From a bacterium (GTDB lineage: Bacteria > Actinomycetota > Acidimicrobiia > Spongiisociales > UBA5794): a stretch of 64,000 nt of DNA. The notes beneath the pieces were generated by a model that was not told the DNA's origin, did not search any database, and worked only from the letters and a program-made list of their open reading frames with translations. The stretch lies in assembly GCA_024228555.1 (NCBI GenBank), contig JAAETI010000486.1, positions 84,941 through 148,940 of the forward strand. Reading direction: 5' to 3'. Every line of letters starts with the position of its first letter. The first letter of the stretch is position 1. Shown in pieces: positions 42,804-51,626 of the stretch. The position numbers and the translations under genes were made by a program.

Positions 42804-44503
42804 GAGACGACCGGTATCGCATCGACACGATCTGGGGAAACGACGACGAGGAGTTGGGTACCTTCCGTCTCGTTGATGGCAGCAACGATTGCATCTACTG
42901 GTTGCGTTTCGGGAGTGTCGAGCCGCTGCACTGTGCTGATGTGTACATGGGACCGTTCCTCGATCTCGGAGATGTTCCCACCCGGCCACACCAGGGTCAC
43001 GTTCCTCCAGGTGATGGGCTCTTCGACATGGCGTTCCGCCCGGTACACAGACCAGTGATAGGCAGCTACCGCACCGGTGGTGGCGATAAGAGCGAAGGGG
43101 ATCTGGAGATCGTCGAGCAACGTCCCCCCGGACCGCTCGCCCAGAACCGCCTCGAACAACACAAACACCAAGCGGGTCAGAGCACCAAATGCGATTGCAC
43201 CGCCGATTCCGAATACCGCAAATAGGTAGATGCGGCGTGCCGACGAGGAGCTCTCCGCCTGCTGATTGGTTGAAAGCGCTTGCTGAGCGCGGTGCCAGGC
43301 AATTGACCACAGCGGTGCGCCCACTATCAAGAGGGTGACCGCGGTGATGACGATGTTGACGTCGGAACCGCCGTCGCTGACGACGTCGTCGGTACCGAAG
43401 ACCGAGAGAACGGCAACGATCAAGGTGGTTAGCGCTCCCGCAACGGTTGTCAGAGCAACCCCGGAAACGAGGTAGTCGTAGACACGGTCGATGTCGGTAC
43501 GTTGCTGGCCCCTGTCGAATCCCAAGACAGTCTTGTGATAGAACCAGCTTGCTACCCCCAGGATGCTGGCCGCAAAGGCTGGGCTGGCGTCCTGGAAGTG
43601 GATTGCGGCCGAGCTGGCTCCGGGATCGCCAAATATCCACTGCAGCAACAAGAAGAGGGCAATGGCGCCGCCGGTGACGGCCGCAACGAGGCCCCCGAGG
43701 ATCCCAACCAGGATGACATAGGCATGCCACAAGGTCGTGCGTTCTGCCGCCAGCCCGTTGTAGAGCCAGTGCCAGGACCAGACCACCATGCCGATACCGA
43801 TGGTCACCACAGCCATTGCCAGGTCTTCACCAAAGAACCCGGCAGCATCGACACCGCCGGCCTGCACGAATGCTTTGTCGATGGCGGATCCGATGATGAA
43901 CCCGGTGCCTCCCGCCATGGAACCAAGACCGATGGTTGCACCCGCCATGATGTGGAAGTCCCCAAAGACGCTTGGGGTGACCCGACGCCATGCCAGCCAG
44001 TGCCCGGCCCAAATTGCAGTGGCCACCAAGAAGGCAGCAACGGCGTTGCCGTCGTATCGGCTATCACCGATAATCTTGTCGGCAATGGCAAATGCTGTGC
44101 TCACCGCCGTGAGGAGTGAGCCGAGCAAAACCACATTGATGTAGAGACTCCAGCCAAGGCTGTCGCGTTCGAGCGGGTCGGTCTGCACTTGCTGCCAGAT
44201 CCAACGGCCCAAGAACCAAAAGACCGGAACCCCGACCACGGCCAGCGCCAGGGGCCCTGCGAGTTCGCTGCTGCGTCGGGCATCGGCGTCGGAAATGATC
44301 CGGCCCAGGATTCCGCCAACGCCAAATGCGGCGACCACAAGCGCGGTCAGCAGCAGGGCATATTGGAAGAGCCGACGAATGGAGATAGCCCCTCCGGCGC
44401 CACTTTGAGCCCGGTCGCTGCGTCCCCTGATGGCGTTTGCGATAACGAAAACTATGCCGCCGATGACGGCTAGTTGTAGGAGCAAACCAAAGACGAAGAA
44501 CAT
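42770..44503 (-). CDS. Polytopic membrane protein, DUF5671-like
   Basis: A 577-residue membrane protein with repeated blocks of about three to four helices. RRLFQYALLLTALVVAAFGV is typical of the DUF5671 repeat, and similar blocks recur (LGWSLYINVVLLGSLLTAVS; RVYDYLVSGVALTTVAGALT; RRIYLFAVFGIGGAIAFGAL). After the last helix comes a soluble C-terminal domain (~500-577) with LVWPGGNISEIEERSHVH. Function unknown. The 3' end lies in a tandem repeat. The small anchored protein gene is three bases upstream of its start, in the same operon. Confidence 0.75.
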   Translation of the reverse strand: MFFVFGLLLQLAVIGGIVFVIANAIRGRSDRAQSGAGGAISIRRLFQYALLLTALVVAAFGVGGILGRIISDADARRSSELAGPLALAVVGVPVFWFLGRWIWQQVQTDPLERDSLGWSLYINVVLLGSLLTAVSTAFAIADKIIGDSRYDGNAVAAFLVATAIWAGHWLAWRRVTPSVFGDFHIMAGATIGLGSMAGGTGFIIGSAIDKAFVQAGGVDAAGFFGEDLAMAVVTIGIGMVVWSWHWLYNGLAAERTTLWHAYVILVGILGGLVAAVTGGAIALFLLLQWIFGDPGASSAAIHFQDASPAFAASILGVASWFYHKTVLGFDRGQQRTDIDRVYDYLVSGVALTTVAGALTTLIVAVLSVFGTDDVVSDGGSDVNIVITAVTLLIVGAPLWSIAWHRAQQALSTNQQAESSSSARRIYLFAVFGIGGAIAFGALTRLVFVLFEAVLGERSGGTLLDDLQIPFALIATTGAVAAYHWSVYRAERHVEEPITWRNVTLVWPGGNISEIEERSHVHISTVQRLDTPETQPVDAIVAAINETEGTQLLVVVSPDRVDAIPVVSPGLDLIDLVR

Positions 44504-44506
44504 GGG

Positions 44507-44977
44507 CTACCTCCAGGTACAGCCGGCAAGCGGCCAGGTTGCGTCGGTGACGAGCCACTCGTCGGCGATGCGATCGAGCTCTAGCTCGGTTTCTCGCGAG
44601 TAGTCGTAGTTGTCGAACGGGAAGATCCCGAACTCGTAGTCGTTCGAGAGCAGGCTTATCTCAATATCGGCATGGGTGCCTTCGATGCGCACCTCGTCGA
44701 ATACTGCGGTATCTGTGTGCTGGACCCACCACAGATCGAGGTCGTGGGGCTCACATTTTGTCTTGAGGTCGTCTGACAGAAAGCCGCGGGCTGTCTCTGG
44801 ATCTTCATCCAGAAGCGCCTGGATGAATGCCTGGGCAGTGGCCTCAGGAGTTCCCGCTTCATAGGAGCGAACGTTGGATCTCGCCAGAGCGAGAGCCACG
44901 ATCAAGGCGAGCGCCACAAAGACCCCGATCCCGATGAGGATCGAGCGGCCTGGGGTGGTGGGGGCCTTGTCTTTCAT
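44507..44977 (-). CDS. Membrane-anchored hypothetical protein
   Basis: A 156-residue protein: basic N-terminus (MKDKAPTTPGR), one membrane helix (SILIGIGVFVALALIVALAL), then an extracytoplasmic α+β domain beginning TPEATAQAFIQALLDEDPET and ending in WPLAGCTWR. The domain outline (repeated Ala-rich helix, later β-strands) recalls NTF2/DUF4878-like lipoproteins, but I cannot name the family. It shares an operon with the DUF5671-like gene downstream. The ATG chosen follows a second in-frame ATG 15 codons earlier. Confidence 0.65.
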   Translation of the reverse strand: MKDKAPTTPGRSILIGIGVFVALALIVALALARSNVRSYEAGTPEATAQAFIQALLDEDPETARGFLSDDLKTKCEPHDLDLWWVQHTDTAVFDEVRIEGTHADIEISLLSNDYEFGIFPFDNYDYSRETELELDRIADEWLVTDATWPLAGCTWR

Positions 44978-45047
44978 ACTCACAGTGTCTCTCAAACCGC
45001 CGTTTGCGGACAGGGGGACCAACCCCTATGTGCTCCTGGGGGAAGGG

Positions 45048-45200
45048 CCCATGGAGCTCGCAGAGCGAACTCCCAGGGAACCGACTGCGTGGGTTCCCTG
45101 ACTCCCATGGAGTTGGCAGAGCGAACTCCCAGGGAACCGACTGCGTGACTCCCATGGAGCTCGCAGAGCGAACTCCCAGGGAACCGACTGCGTGGGTTCC
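45048..45200. repeat. Three direct repeats of a 43-bp hairpin element
   Basis: Near-identical 43-bp copies lie at 45048-45090, 45104-45146 and 45151-45193. Copies 1 and 3 are followed by GGGTTCCC. Each contains GGAGCTCGC-AGA-GCGAACTCC (stem with one mismatch; copy 2 is weaker), and copies 1 and 3 form a second stem, GGGAACC...GGTTCCC. They fill most of the 249-bp gap between two divergent genes and end about 33 bases before the DUF2520 start. Confidence 0.88.
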
Positions 45201-45226
45201 CGTAGACTGTTGCGTCGGAGGAGATC

Positions 45227-46060
45227 ATGAGGATTGTTCTTGTTGGCCCGGGACGGGCCGGAATGTCGCTGGCGATTGCTGCTGACGCGGCAGATCACGA
45301 AGTCGTTGCCGTCGTCGGGCGAACGCACGAATCGGCAGCCAACGCTGCTGCCATGGTGGGTGCATCACCGCTGACGGTTGGCGATCAGCTTCCCAAGGCA
45401 GAATTGCTGATCATCGCTACGAGAGATGGCGCGATCGCGGCGGTAGCCGCGGGGATTGCCGAGCATGCGGCCAACATCGAGGCTGCGATCCACGTCTCAG
45501 GGGTTACACCGGTTGCGGTGTTGGCGCCGTTTGCCGACAACGGCACCGACATTGGGTCGTTCCATCCGTTGCAGACGCTGCCCACACCCGAAGCAGGTGC
45601 GGCTCGGCTTGCCGGTGCCTACATCGCCATCACGGCTGATCCGCCGCTGCGTGAGCGGCTGGAGCAACTGGCGGCTGATCTTGGCTCCATCCCGTTCTTG
45701 CTCGACGACGACGCCAAGCCGATCTACCACGCAGCAGCGGCGGCAGCTGCCAACTTCCCTCTCGCCGCCCTTGCGATGGCCTCCGACCTGTTTGCTGCGG
45801 CAGGCGTCCCTTGGGAAGCCGCTCAACCCCTTGTCGAGGCGGTCGTGGCGAACGCGTTCCAGCTTGGACCTCGTGCAGCGTTGACGGGGCCGGTCGCTCG
45901 CGGGGACACAGAAACGGTTGCCGCACAATTGCATGCGGTTGCGGTTACCGATCCGCAATGGCGGGTTGCTTTTGCCAGATCGATCGAGGCGCTGGCCACC
46001 ATCACCGGACGATCAGAGCAGTTCGAGTCCGTGCTCGCCGGAGAGAAAGAGGATCAATGA
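45227..46060 (+). CDS. Rossmann-fold DUF2520 oxidoreductase, possible ketopantoate reductase
   Basis: A 277-residue NADP-binding protein. The N-terminal Rossmann domain has VGPGRAGMSLAIAADAA, and the C-terminal helical DUF2520 domain has FLLDDDAKPIYHAAAAAAAN and GPRAALTGPVARGD. Such proteins are commonly found beside pantothenate genes, and I recall that a DUF2520-type enzyme (PanG) has been reported as an alternative ketopantoate reductase. With panC and coaX directly downstream, that role is plausible here, but it is an inference. ATG with GGAGGAG upstream. Confidence 0.8.
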   Translation: MRIVLVGPGRAGMSLAIAADAADHEVVAVVGRTHESAANAAAMVGASPLTVGDQLPKAELLIIATRDGAIAAVAAGIAEHAANIEAAIHVSGVTPVAVLAPFADNGTDIGSFHPLQTLPTPEAGAARLAGAYIAITADPPLRERLEQLAADLGSIPFLLDDDAKPIYHAAAAAAANFPLAALAMASDLFAAAGVPWEAAQPLVEAVVANAFQLGPRAALTGPVARGDTETVAAQLHAVAVTDPQWRVAFARSIEALATITGRSEQFESVLAGEKEDQ

Positions 46061-46947
46061 GGATTACGAAGTCGTTCGCAGAAACCCGGGCGGCTTCTTT
46101 GGGCACTGTCGGTTTGGTCCCGACAATGGGTTTTCTCCACGAGGGCCACCTTTCGCTGATCACGGCAGCCCGCCAGGCAAGCGACACGGTGGTCATGTCC
46201 ATGTTCGTCAATCCGCTTCAGTTCGATCGCGATGACGATCTGGTTCGATACCCGCGAGACCTCGAGCGAGATGTCGAATTGGCAACGGCCGCGGGTGCCG
46301 ACATTGTCTTTGCCCCCGAGCTCGAGGAGATGTACCCGCAGGAACAGTTCACCAGGGTCATCGTCAACCAACTCAGCGATGAACTGGAAGGGCCGAATCG
46401 CCCCGGTCACTTTGAGGGTGTCGCCACGGTCGTTGCCAAGCTTCTGGCCGGCATTCAACCCGATCGGTCGTTCTTCGGGCGCAAGGATGCACAGCAGCTG
46501 GCAATCGTGCGACGAATGGCCACAGACCTCTCGATGCCCGGCGAGATCGTCGGTGTCCCGATCGTCCGCGAAGCCGATGGGTTGGCGCTGTCCAGCCGCA
46601 ATGTCTTCCTGTCGGCTGAGGAACGGGCGGCCGCACTGGCGCTGAGCCGTGGTTTGATGCGGGCAGCCGACCTCGCTGGTGGCGGTGAGCGGGAAGGCAG
46701 CGCTCTGTCGGCAGCTGTTCACAACGAAGTCGGTGACTCACTCGAAGTTGAATATGTCACGCTGGCAGGCCAGGATCTGGTGCAACCGCTCGAAACGCTC
46801 GATCGTCCCGCCTTCTTGGCGTTGGCGGCATGGGCAGGCGAGACCCGGCTCATCGACAACATTCACTTCGACTCAGACGAGTTTGTTGCCGACCGGGGGA
46901 CAAGGCTCACCGAGCGGAGCGTGCTGTACGGGACAGGAGAAATCTGA
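46057..46947 (+). CDS. panC: Pantoate-β-alanine ligase
   Basis: A 296-residue pantothenate synthetase joining pantoate and β-alanine with ATP. The HIGH-like motif is VPTMGFLHEGHLSLI, pantoate contacts are in SMFVNPLQF and GHFEGVATVVAKLL, FGRKDAQQL is conserved, and LSSRN replaces KMSKS. The start is the ATG in an ATGA overlap with the DUF2520 gene; the longer frame upstream is chance. Confidence 0.96.
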   Translation: MRITKSFAETRAASLGTVGLVPTMGFLHEGHLSLITAARQASDTVVMSMFVNPLQFDRDDDLVRYPRDLERDVELATAAGADIVFAPELEEMYPQEQFTRVIVNQLSDELEGPNRPGHFEGVATVVAKLLAGIQPDRSFFGRKDAQQLAIVRRMATDLSMPGEIVGVPIVREADGLALSSRNVFLSAEERAAALALSRGLMRAADLAGGGEREGSALSAAVHNEVGDSLEVEYVTLAGQDLVQPLETLDRPAFLALAAWAGETRLIDNIHFDSDEFVADRGTRLTERSVLYGTGEI

Positions 46948-47715
46948 ATGCTGCTCACCATCGACATTGGCAATACCCAGACTGCCCTTGGTCTTCTCGA
47001 TGGGGACAAAGTCGTGGCGCATTGGCGACTCACCACGATCGCAGACCAGACCGGGGATGAGTTACGGATATCGCTGACGGGCCTGTTTGGTCTCGAGGGG
47101 TACAAACTCGCCGATATCTCTGGCATTGCAGTGTCGAGTGTTGTCCCGGCACTGACAGCGGCCTTCCGTACCGTTGGTCACTCCATTACCGATGGGCCCA
47201 TCGTGGTGATCGGGCCCGGGGTCAAGACGGGGATGCCGATCCTCATCGACAATCCCCGCGAGGTCGGGGCTGACCGGATCGCCAACGCAGTTGCAGCTCG
47301 GGAGCGCTACGGCACTCCCGTCATCGTGGTGGACTTCGGAACGTCGACGAACTTCGATGTGGTGAGCGCCGACGGCGAGTACCTGGGCGGTGTTATCTCG
47401 CCAGGTCTTCACATCGCGACCAATGCGCTGATCTCCGGTACCGCGGCGCTGCGTCGCGTTGAATATGTGCCGCCGCGTTCGCCTATTGGCAAGGGCACCG
47501 TCGAGGCGATTCAGAGCGGGGCTTTGTATGGCCACGCCGGTCTTGTCGACGGGATCATGGACAGGGTCGCGGCCGAGCTCGGCGGTGATGTGACCAGGAT
47601 TGCCACAGGCGGTCTTGCCTCTACCATCGTTCCGCACTGCTCAAGCGTCTCGACCATTGACGATTGGCTGACGCTCGAGGGTCTGCGCATCATCTACGAA
47701 TTGAACAACACATGA
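46948..47715 (+). CDS. coaX: Type III pantothenate kinase
   Basis: A 255-residue kinase of the ASKHA fold making 4'-phosphopantothenate. The phosphate loop is LLTIDIGNTQTALGL; VGADRIANAVAA and VDFGTSTNFDVVS (the catalytic Asp and P-type loops) and GVISPGLHIATNAL follow. Type III enzymes are not feedback-inhibited by CoA. It begins directly after the panC stop and overlaps lysS by four bases (ATGA). No panD lies between panC and coaX. Confidence 0.96.
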   Translation: MLLTIDIGNTQTALGLLDGDKVVAHWRLTTIADQTGDELRISLTGLFGLEGYKLADISGIAVSSVVPALTAAFRTVGHSITDGPIVVIGPGVKTGMPILIDNPREVGADRIANAVAARERYGTPVIVVDFGTSTNFDVVSADGEYLGGVISPGLHIATNALISGTAALRRVEYVPPRSPIGKGTVEAIQSGALYGHAGLVDGIMDRVAAELGGDVTRIATGGLASTIVPHCSSVSTIDDWLTLEGLRIIYELNNT

Positions 47716-49223
47716 GTGACGCCCCCGAAATAGAAGAACCCAGTCCTGACGGTGGGCTTGCCGATCACCCTTTGACCGCCCAGCGGCTCGCCAAGCACGA
47801 AGCCACGCTCAGCGGGGAGGGCTATCCGTACCGTTTTGATCGATCCGACTACGCATCTGAGCTGCACGAACGTTACGAGGATCTGGAACCGGGGACCGAA
47901 ACTACTCATCGGGGAGCGGTCGCCGGCCGTCTCATGGCGGTCCGCAAGATGGGCAAGCTCATGTTTGCCGTGCTGCAGGACACGACCGGCAGGATCCAGC
48001 TGTTCGTCGACAAGCGCACTCTTGGCGATGAAGCTTTCGACCTGTTTGCCGACCTTGACATTGGTGATTGGGTCGGTGGTTCCGGCGTGATCATCACGAC
48101 CAAAAAGGGTGAGGTCAGCGTCCGCATCGATGACTTCACATTGTTGGCAAGAGCATTGCGGCCCCTGCCCGACAAGTGGCACGGATTGCAGGATGTCGAG
48201 GCCAGGAGCCGCCGTCGCTACGTCGATTTGATGGTCAACGACAAGGCACGCGAAGTAGCGCTGGTGCGGGCGAAGATCGTTTCAGAGCTACGCCGCCAGT
48301 TCGAGGCGCGCGGCTATGTCGAAGTCGAGACGCCGGTGCTGCTCAACCAGGCCACTGGTGGTTTGGCCTCCCCGTTCCGAACCCATCACAACGCTCTCGA
48401 GCAGGACATGTACCTGCGCATCGCCACCGAGCTGTATCTGAAACGGCTTGTCGTTGGTGGCATGGAGCGCGTATTCGAGATCGGTCGAATCTTCCGCAAC
48501 GAAGGCGTTGACTCAACCCACAATCCAGAGTTCACAATGCTGGAGTCGTACGAGGCCTTCGCTGACTACCGCGACATCATGGTCATGCTCGAAGAGATGA
48601 TCAGAGCGTGTGCCCTGATTGCGGTCGGCACCACAGAGATCACCTATCAAGGACGTACCTTGGATCTGGCCCAACCGTTCCGCAGGGTGCGGATGGTTGA
48701 TCTGGTTGCCGAGGCCACCGGCGAGTCGGTGGATTTTGATCGACCGATCGACGAGATGCGTGACCTAGCTCGCCGCCACGGGATCGAGCCCGACGCTATT
48801 TGGGGGCACGGCAAGATCATCGACCAGCTGTTTGAGGCTCTGGTGGCTGACAACCTTTGGGAGCCAACCTATGTGCTGGATCACCCGAAAGAGGTTTCAC
48901 CGCTGGCCCGTCAGCATCGCAACGACCCCAATCTCGCCGAGCGATACGAGTTGTTCATCGCCGGTGCCGAGTACGCAAACGCGTTCTCCGAGCTCAATGA
49001 TCCGCTCGACCAGCGCCGTCGTTTCGAGCAGCAGGCACTGGCGCGCGCCGCGGGTGATGACGAAGCCCATCCGGTCGACGAGGACTTCATACTCGCTCTC
49101 GAATACGGGCTTCCCCCAACCGGAGGACTGGGAATTGGGGTCGATCGTCTGGTGATGTTGCTCACGGATCAGCACCACATCCGTGAGGTCATCCTGTTCC
49201 CAACCCTGCGACCCGAGGGCTAG
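47712..49223 (+). CDS. lysS: Lysyl-tRNA synthetase, class II
   Basis: A 503-residue class IIb synthetase. The N-terminal OB-fold anticodon domain (~60-170) includes GRLMAVRKMGKLMFAVLQD. Motif 1 is in EVETPVLLNQATGGLASPF, motif 2 is FEIGRIFRNEGVDSTHNPEF, and motif 3 is GLGIGVDRLVMLLTD. The catalytic domain has the usual length. The start is the ATG overlapping coaX; panC-coaX-lysS is a recurrent actinobacterial cluster. Confidence 0.96.
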   Translation: MSDAPEIEEPSPDGGLADHPLTAQRLAKHEATLSGEGYPYRFDRSDYASELHERYEDLEPGTETTHRGAVAGRLMAVRKMGKLMFAVLQDTTGRIQLFVDKRTLGDEAFDLFADLDIGDWVGGSGVIITTKKGEVSVRIDDFTLLARALRPLPDKWHGLQDVEARSRRRYVDLMVNDKAREVALVRAKIVSELRRQFEARGYVEVETPVLLNQATGGLASPFRTHHNALEQDMYLRIATELYLKRLVVGGMERVFEIGRIFRNEGVDSTHNPEFTMLESYEAFADYRDIMVMLEEMIRACALIAVGTTEITYQGRTLDLAQPFRRVRMVDLVAEATGESVDFDRPIDEMRDLARRHGIEPDAIWGHGKIIDQLFEALVADNLWEPTYVLDHPKEVSPLARQHRNDPNLAERYELFIAGAEYANAFSELNDPLDQRRRFEQQALARAAGDDEAHPVDEDFILALEYGLPPTGGLGIGVDRLVMLLTDQHHIREVILFPTLRPEG

Positions 49224-49232
49224 CCGAGACTT

Positions 49233-49286
49233 CCGTTCTTGCGTACGACATGCCGGATATGCCCGACATGAGATACGCAAGAACGG
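49233..49286. terminator. Long inverted repeat after lysS
   Basis: CCGTTCTTGCGTA (49233-49245) and TACGCAAGAACGG (49274-49286) are perfect 13-base arms around a 28-base centre that itself repeats GACAT. It begins 10 bases past the lysS stop, so it probably ends that transcript, although the large loop and absence of a U-run leave other roles (a protein-binding site) open. The following 139 bases up to the next gene hold nothing recognisable. Confidence 0.5.
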
Positions 49287-49425
49287 TCAGCTGGCTGAAC
49301 GTGGCGATACACAGTCGAAGTAGTGCAGGATGCCTGCGAAACGCAGGCTGTTGCGGTAGCCAATCGCTGGATGACAGTCTCATGCTTTCGCTTGGTAGCC
49401 TGACATCAACGCACGAAAGGCTGTC

Positions 49426-51357
49426 ATGACGGTCACTGCTCCGTATGGATCATGGGAATCTCCGATCACCATCTCGATGCTGACAGAAGCCGGGGTGCCG
49501 TTGGGGGCGGTGCGCACCGACGGCGGCGATCTCTATTGGACCGAGTCCCGCGCCCTCGAAGGTGGCCGTACCGTGATCGTGCGGCGCAACGCACACGGCG
49601 AGATATCCGACGTCGTTCCCCCGGGCTTCAACTCGCGGACCAGAGTGCACGAATACGGTGGCGGATCCTATGCAGTTGAAGATGGAGTCCTCATCTCCAG
49701 CGACTTCGTCGACCAGCGGGTCTATCGCCTCGAGGCGGGCCAGGCCACGGCGATAACACCGGAGCCAAAGGTGGCTGCGGGTGACCGGTTCGCCGATTTC
49801 GAGTTTCACGGTGATCGCATTATCTGTGTTCGCGAGCGGCATCGGGAGGGCAAGGAAGTCGCCAATACTCTGGTGACGTTCCCGTTGGACGGGTCGGACA
49901 AGCCCCGAGTCATTACCAAAGGGCATGATTTCTACTCGTCGCCACGGGTCAGCCCAGATGGCACCGCTCTCGCCTGGCTTTCGTGGGACCACCCGCGGAT
50001 GCCTTGGGATGGCACTGAGCTTTGGGTGGCGGCGCTGGCCCCCGACGGCTCGATTTCGGAGCCGGAGCTTGTTGCCGGCGGGGATGACGAGTCGGTTTTT
50101 CAACCCGAATGGTCACCCACCGGAGTTCTCCACTTCGTCTCCGACAGAACCGGCTGGTGGAACCTCTTTCGGGCGGTCGACGGACATATCGAGGCACTCC
50201 ATCTGATGGACGCCGAGTTCGGAATGCCGCAGTGGGTCTTCGGTATGAGCCGATACGGTTTTTTGCTCAACGACCGTATTGCGGCTGTCTATTCGAGCGG
50301 CGGCTTCGACCATGTCGCCATCATCGATGGGGACATGGTCCAGTCCGTCCCTGTGTCTTACGACCACATCGGACCAACCGTTGCCGTCTGTGGCGACCAA
50401 TTGTTCACGACGGCGGGTAGCGGGGGCATACCGATGGCGGTCATCCGGGTTGATGTGGACACCGAGGCCGTCAAGGTCGTCAAGAACAGCCTGGAGATCG
50501 ATATCGATCCCTCATTGATCAGCCTTCCGGAGGCGATCGAGTTTCCGACAACAAACGATGAGATTGCCCATGCGTTCTACTATCCGCCACGCAATCCCAA
50601 CTTTGTTGCGCCGCCGGGCGAAACCCCGCCGTTGCTCGTGTTTAGTCACGGAGGGCCAACCGCGGCAACCTCGCCCGAACTCGACCTAGGTCTGCAGTTT
50701 TGGACATCGCGCGGGTTCGCCGTTGTCGATGTCAACTATCGGGGATCCACGGGTTACGGCCGCGCCTATCGGAACGCGCTTCGTGAGCAGTGGGGTGTCG
50801 TCGATCTCGATGATTGCATCAACGCCGCCTTGTTCCTGGCCGATGCCGGCCACGTCGACGGAGAGCGGATGGCTATCCGTGGGGGTAGTGCCGGTGGCTA
50901 CACGACCCTATGCGCCCTTGCCTTTGCAGACGTCTTTGCGGCGGGTGCCTCGTACTTCGGTGTCGGTGATCTTGCTGCCCTCGCCACCGACACTCACAAG
51001 TTCGAATCACGCTATCTCGACAGCATGATCGGACCCTATCCCGAGGCCGCTGACGTTTATGAGGCCCGGTCGCCCATCCACAACGTCGACGGGTTCTCAT
51101 GTCCCGTTGTCCTTCTCCAGGGTCTCGACGACAGGGTGGTGCCGCCACCACAAGCCGAGGAGATCGTCGCCGCTCTGGACGCAAAGGGTATTCCGCACGC
51201 CTACGTTCCGTTCGAGGGCGAGGGTCACGGATTCCGCAAAGCCGAGAACATCGAACGCGCCCGCGAGGTCGAGTTCTACTTCTACTCGCGAGTGTTCGGC
51301 TTCGACAGCGCCGATGTGCTCGACCCTGTAGAGATAGCCCACGAGGAAGCGCTGTAA
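49426..51357 (+). CDS. S9-family serine peptidase (acylaminoacyl/dipeptidyl type)
   Basis: A 643-residue cytosolic peptidase. Residues ~1-380 are a β-propeller (repeated SPDGTALAWLSWD, WSPTGVLHFVSD) that limits access to small peptides. The α/β-hydrolase domain has VNYRGSTGYGRAYRNAL, the nucleophile in GGSAGGY (Ser488), the Asp in QGLDDRVVPP and the His in FEGEGHGF (His601). No signal peptide is seen. Likely roles are peptide turnover or removal of N-acyl amino acids. The ATG follows CGAAAGG. Confidence 0.9.
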   Translation: MTVTAPYGSWESPITISMLTEAGVPLGAVRTDGGDLYWTESRALEGGRTVIVRRNAHGEISDVVPPGFNSRTRVHEYGGGSYAVEDGVLISSDFVDQRVYRLEAGQATAITPEPKVAAGDRFADFEFHGDRIICVRERHREGKEVANTLVTFPLDGSDKPRVITKGHDFYSSPRVSPDGTALAWLSWDHPRMPWDGTELWVAALAPDGSISEPELVAGGDDESVFQPEWSPTGVLHFVSDRTGWWNLFRAVDGHIEALHLMDAEFGMPQWVFGMSRYGFLLNDRIAAVYSSGGFDHVAIIDGDMVQSVPVSYDHIGPTVAVCGDQLFTTAGSGGIPMAVIRVDVDTEAVKVVKNSLEIDIDPSLISLPEAIEFPTTNDEIAHAFYYPPRNPNFVAPPGETPPLLVFSHGGPTAATSPELDLGLQFWTSRGFAVVDVNYRGSTGYGRAYRNALREQWGVVDLDDCINAALFLADAGHVDGERMAIRGGSAGGYTTLCALAFADVFAAGASYFGVGDLAALATDTHKFESRYLDSMIGPYPEAADVYEARSPIHNVDGFSCPVVLLQGLDDRVVPPPQAEEIVAALDAKGIPHAYVPFEGEGHGFRKAENIERAREVEFYFYSRVFGFDSADVLDPVEIAHEEAL

Positions 51358-51387
51358 GAGGTACGAGCTGGGGTGAGGAGCTCACTT

Positions 51388-51570
51388 TTCCCCCTCCCGG
51401 ATCAGTTCTTTTGGTCGGGTCTGATCCCGCCCTCCCGCAGGGGGAGGGCTGCTTTTCTGACAAATCCCCCCTTGATGGGGGGATCGGATGGGCGGAGTCC
51501 GTACGAGGGGGGTGAGGAGGTGGTCGACTTCCCCCCGGCGCAGATCTTCCCCCTCCCGGATCAGTTCTTT
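51388..51570. repeat. Terminator hairpins flanked by a 24-bp direct repeat
   Basis: TTCCCCCTCCCGGATCAGTTCTTT (here TTCCCCCTCCCGGATCAGTT and following bases) occurs at 51388-51411 and again at 51547-51570. Between the copies are two hairpins: CCCTCCC-GCAGG-GGGAGGG (51430-51448, followed by CTGCTTTTCTG, a likely intrinsic terminator for the peptidase) and TCCCCCC-TTGAT-GGGGGGA (51465-51483). The whole 269-bp gap is unusually G/C-tract-rich and looks like a dispersed repetitive element rather than unique sequence. Confidence 0.75.
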
Positions 51571-51626
51571 CCGGTCTGGCCCCTTCCGAGCCCGGTATTC
51601 GGTGCAGGTGCTACCTTCTCGGGGTC

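Noticed and set aside
42640..45200. Repeat arrays considered as a CRISPR
   Set aside because: Units are contiguous or nearly so with no unique spacers of constant size, only three or four copies, and no cas genes.
45811..46056. Longer panC start upstream
   Set aside because: It would overlap most of the end of the DUF2520 gene; the ATG in the ATGA overlap fits the family start.
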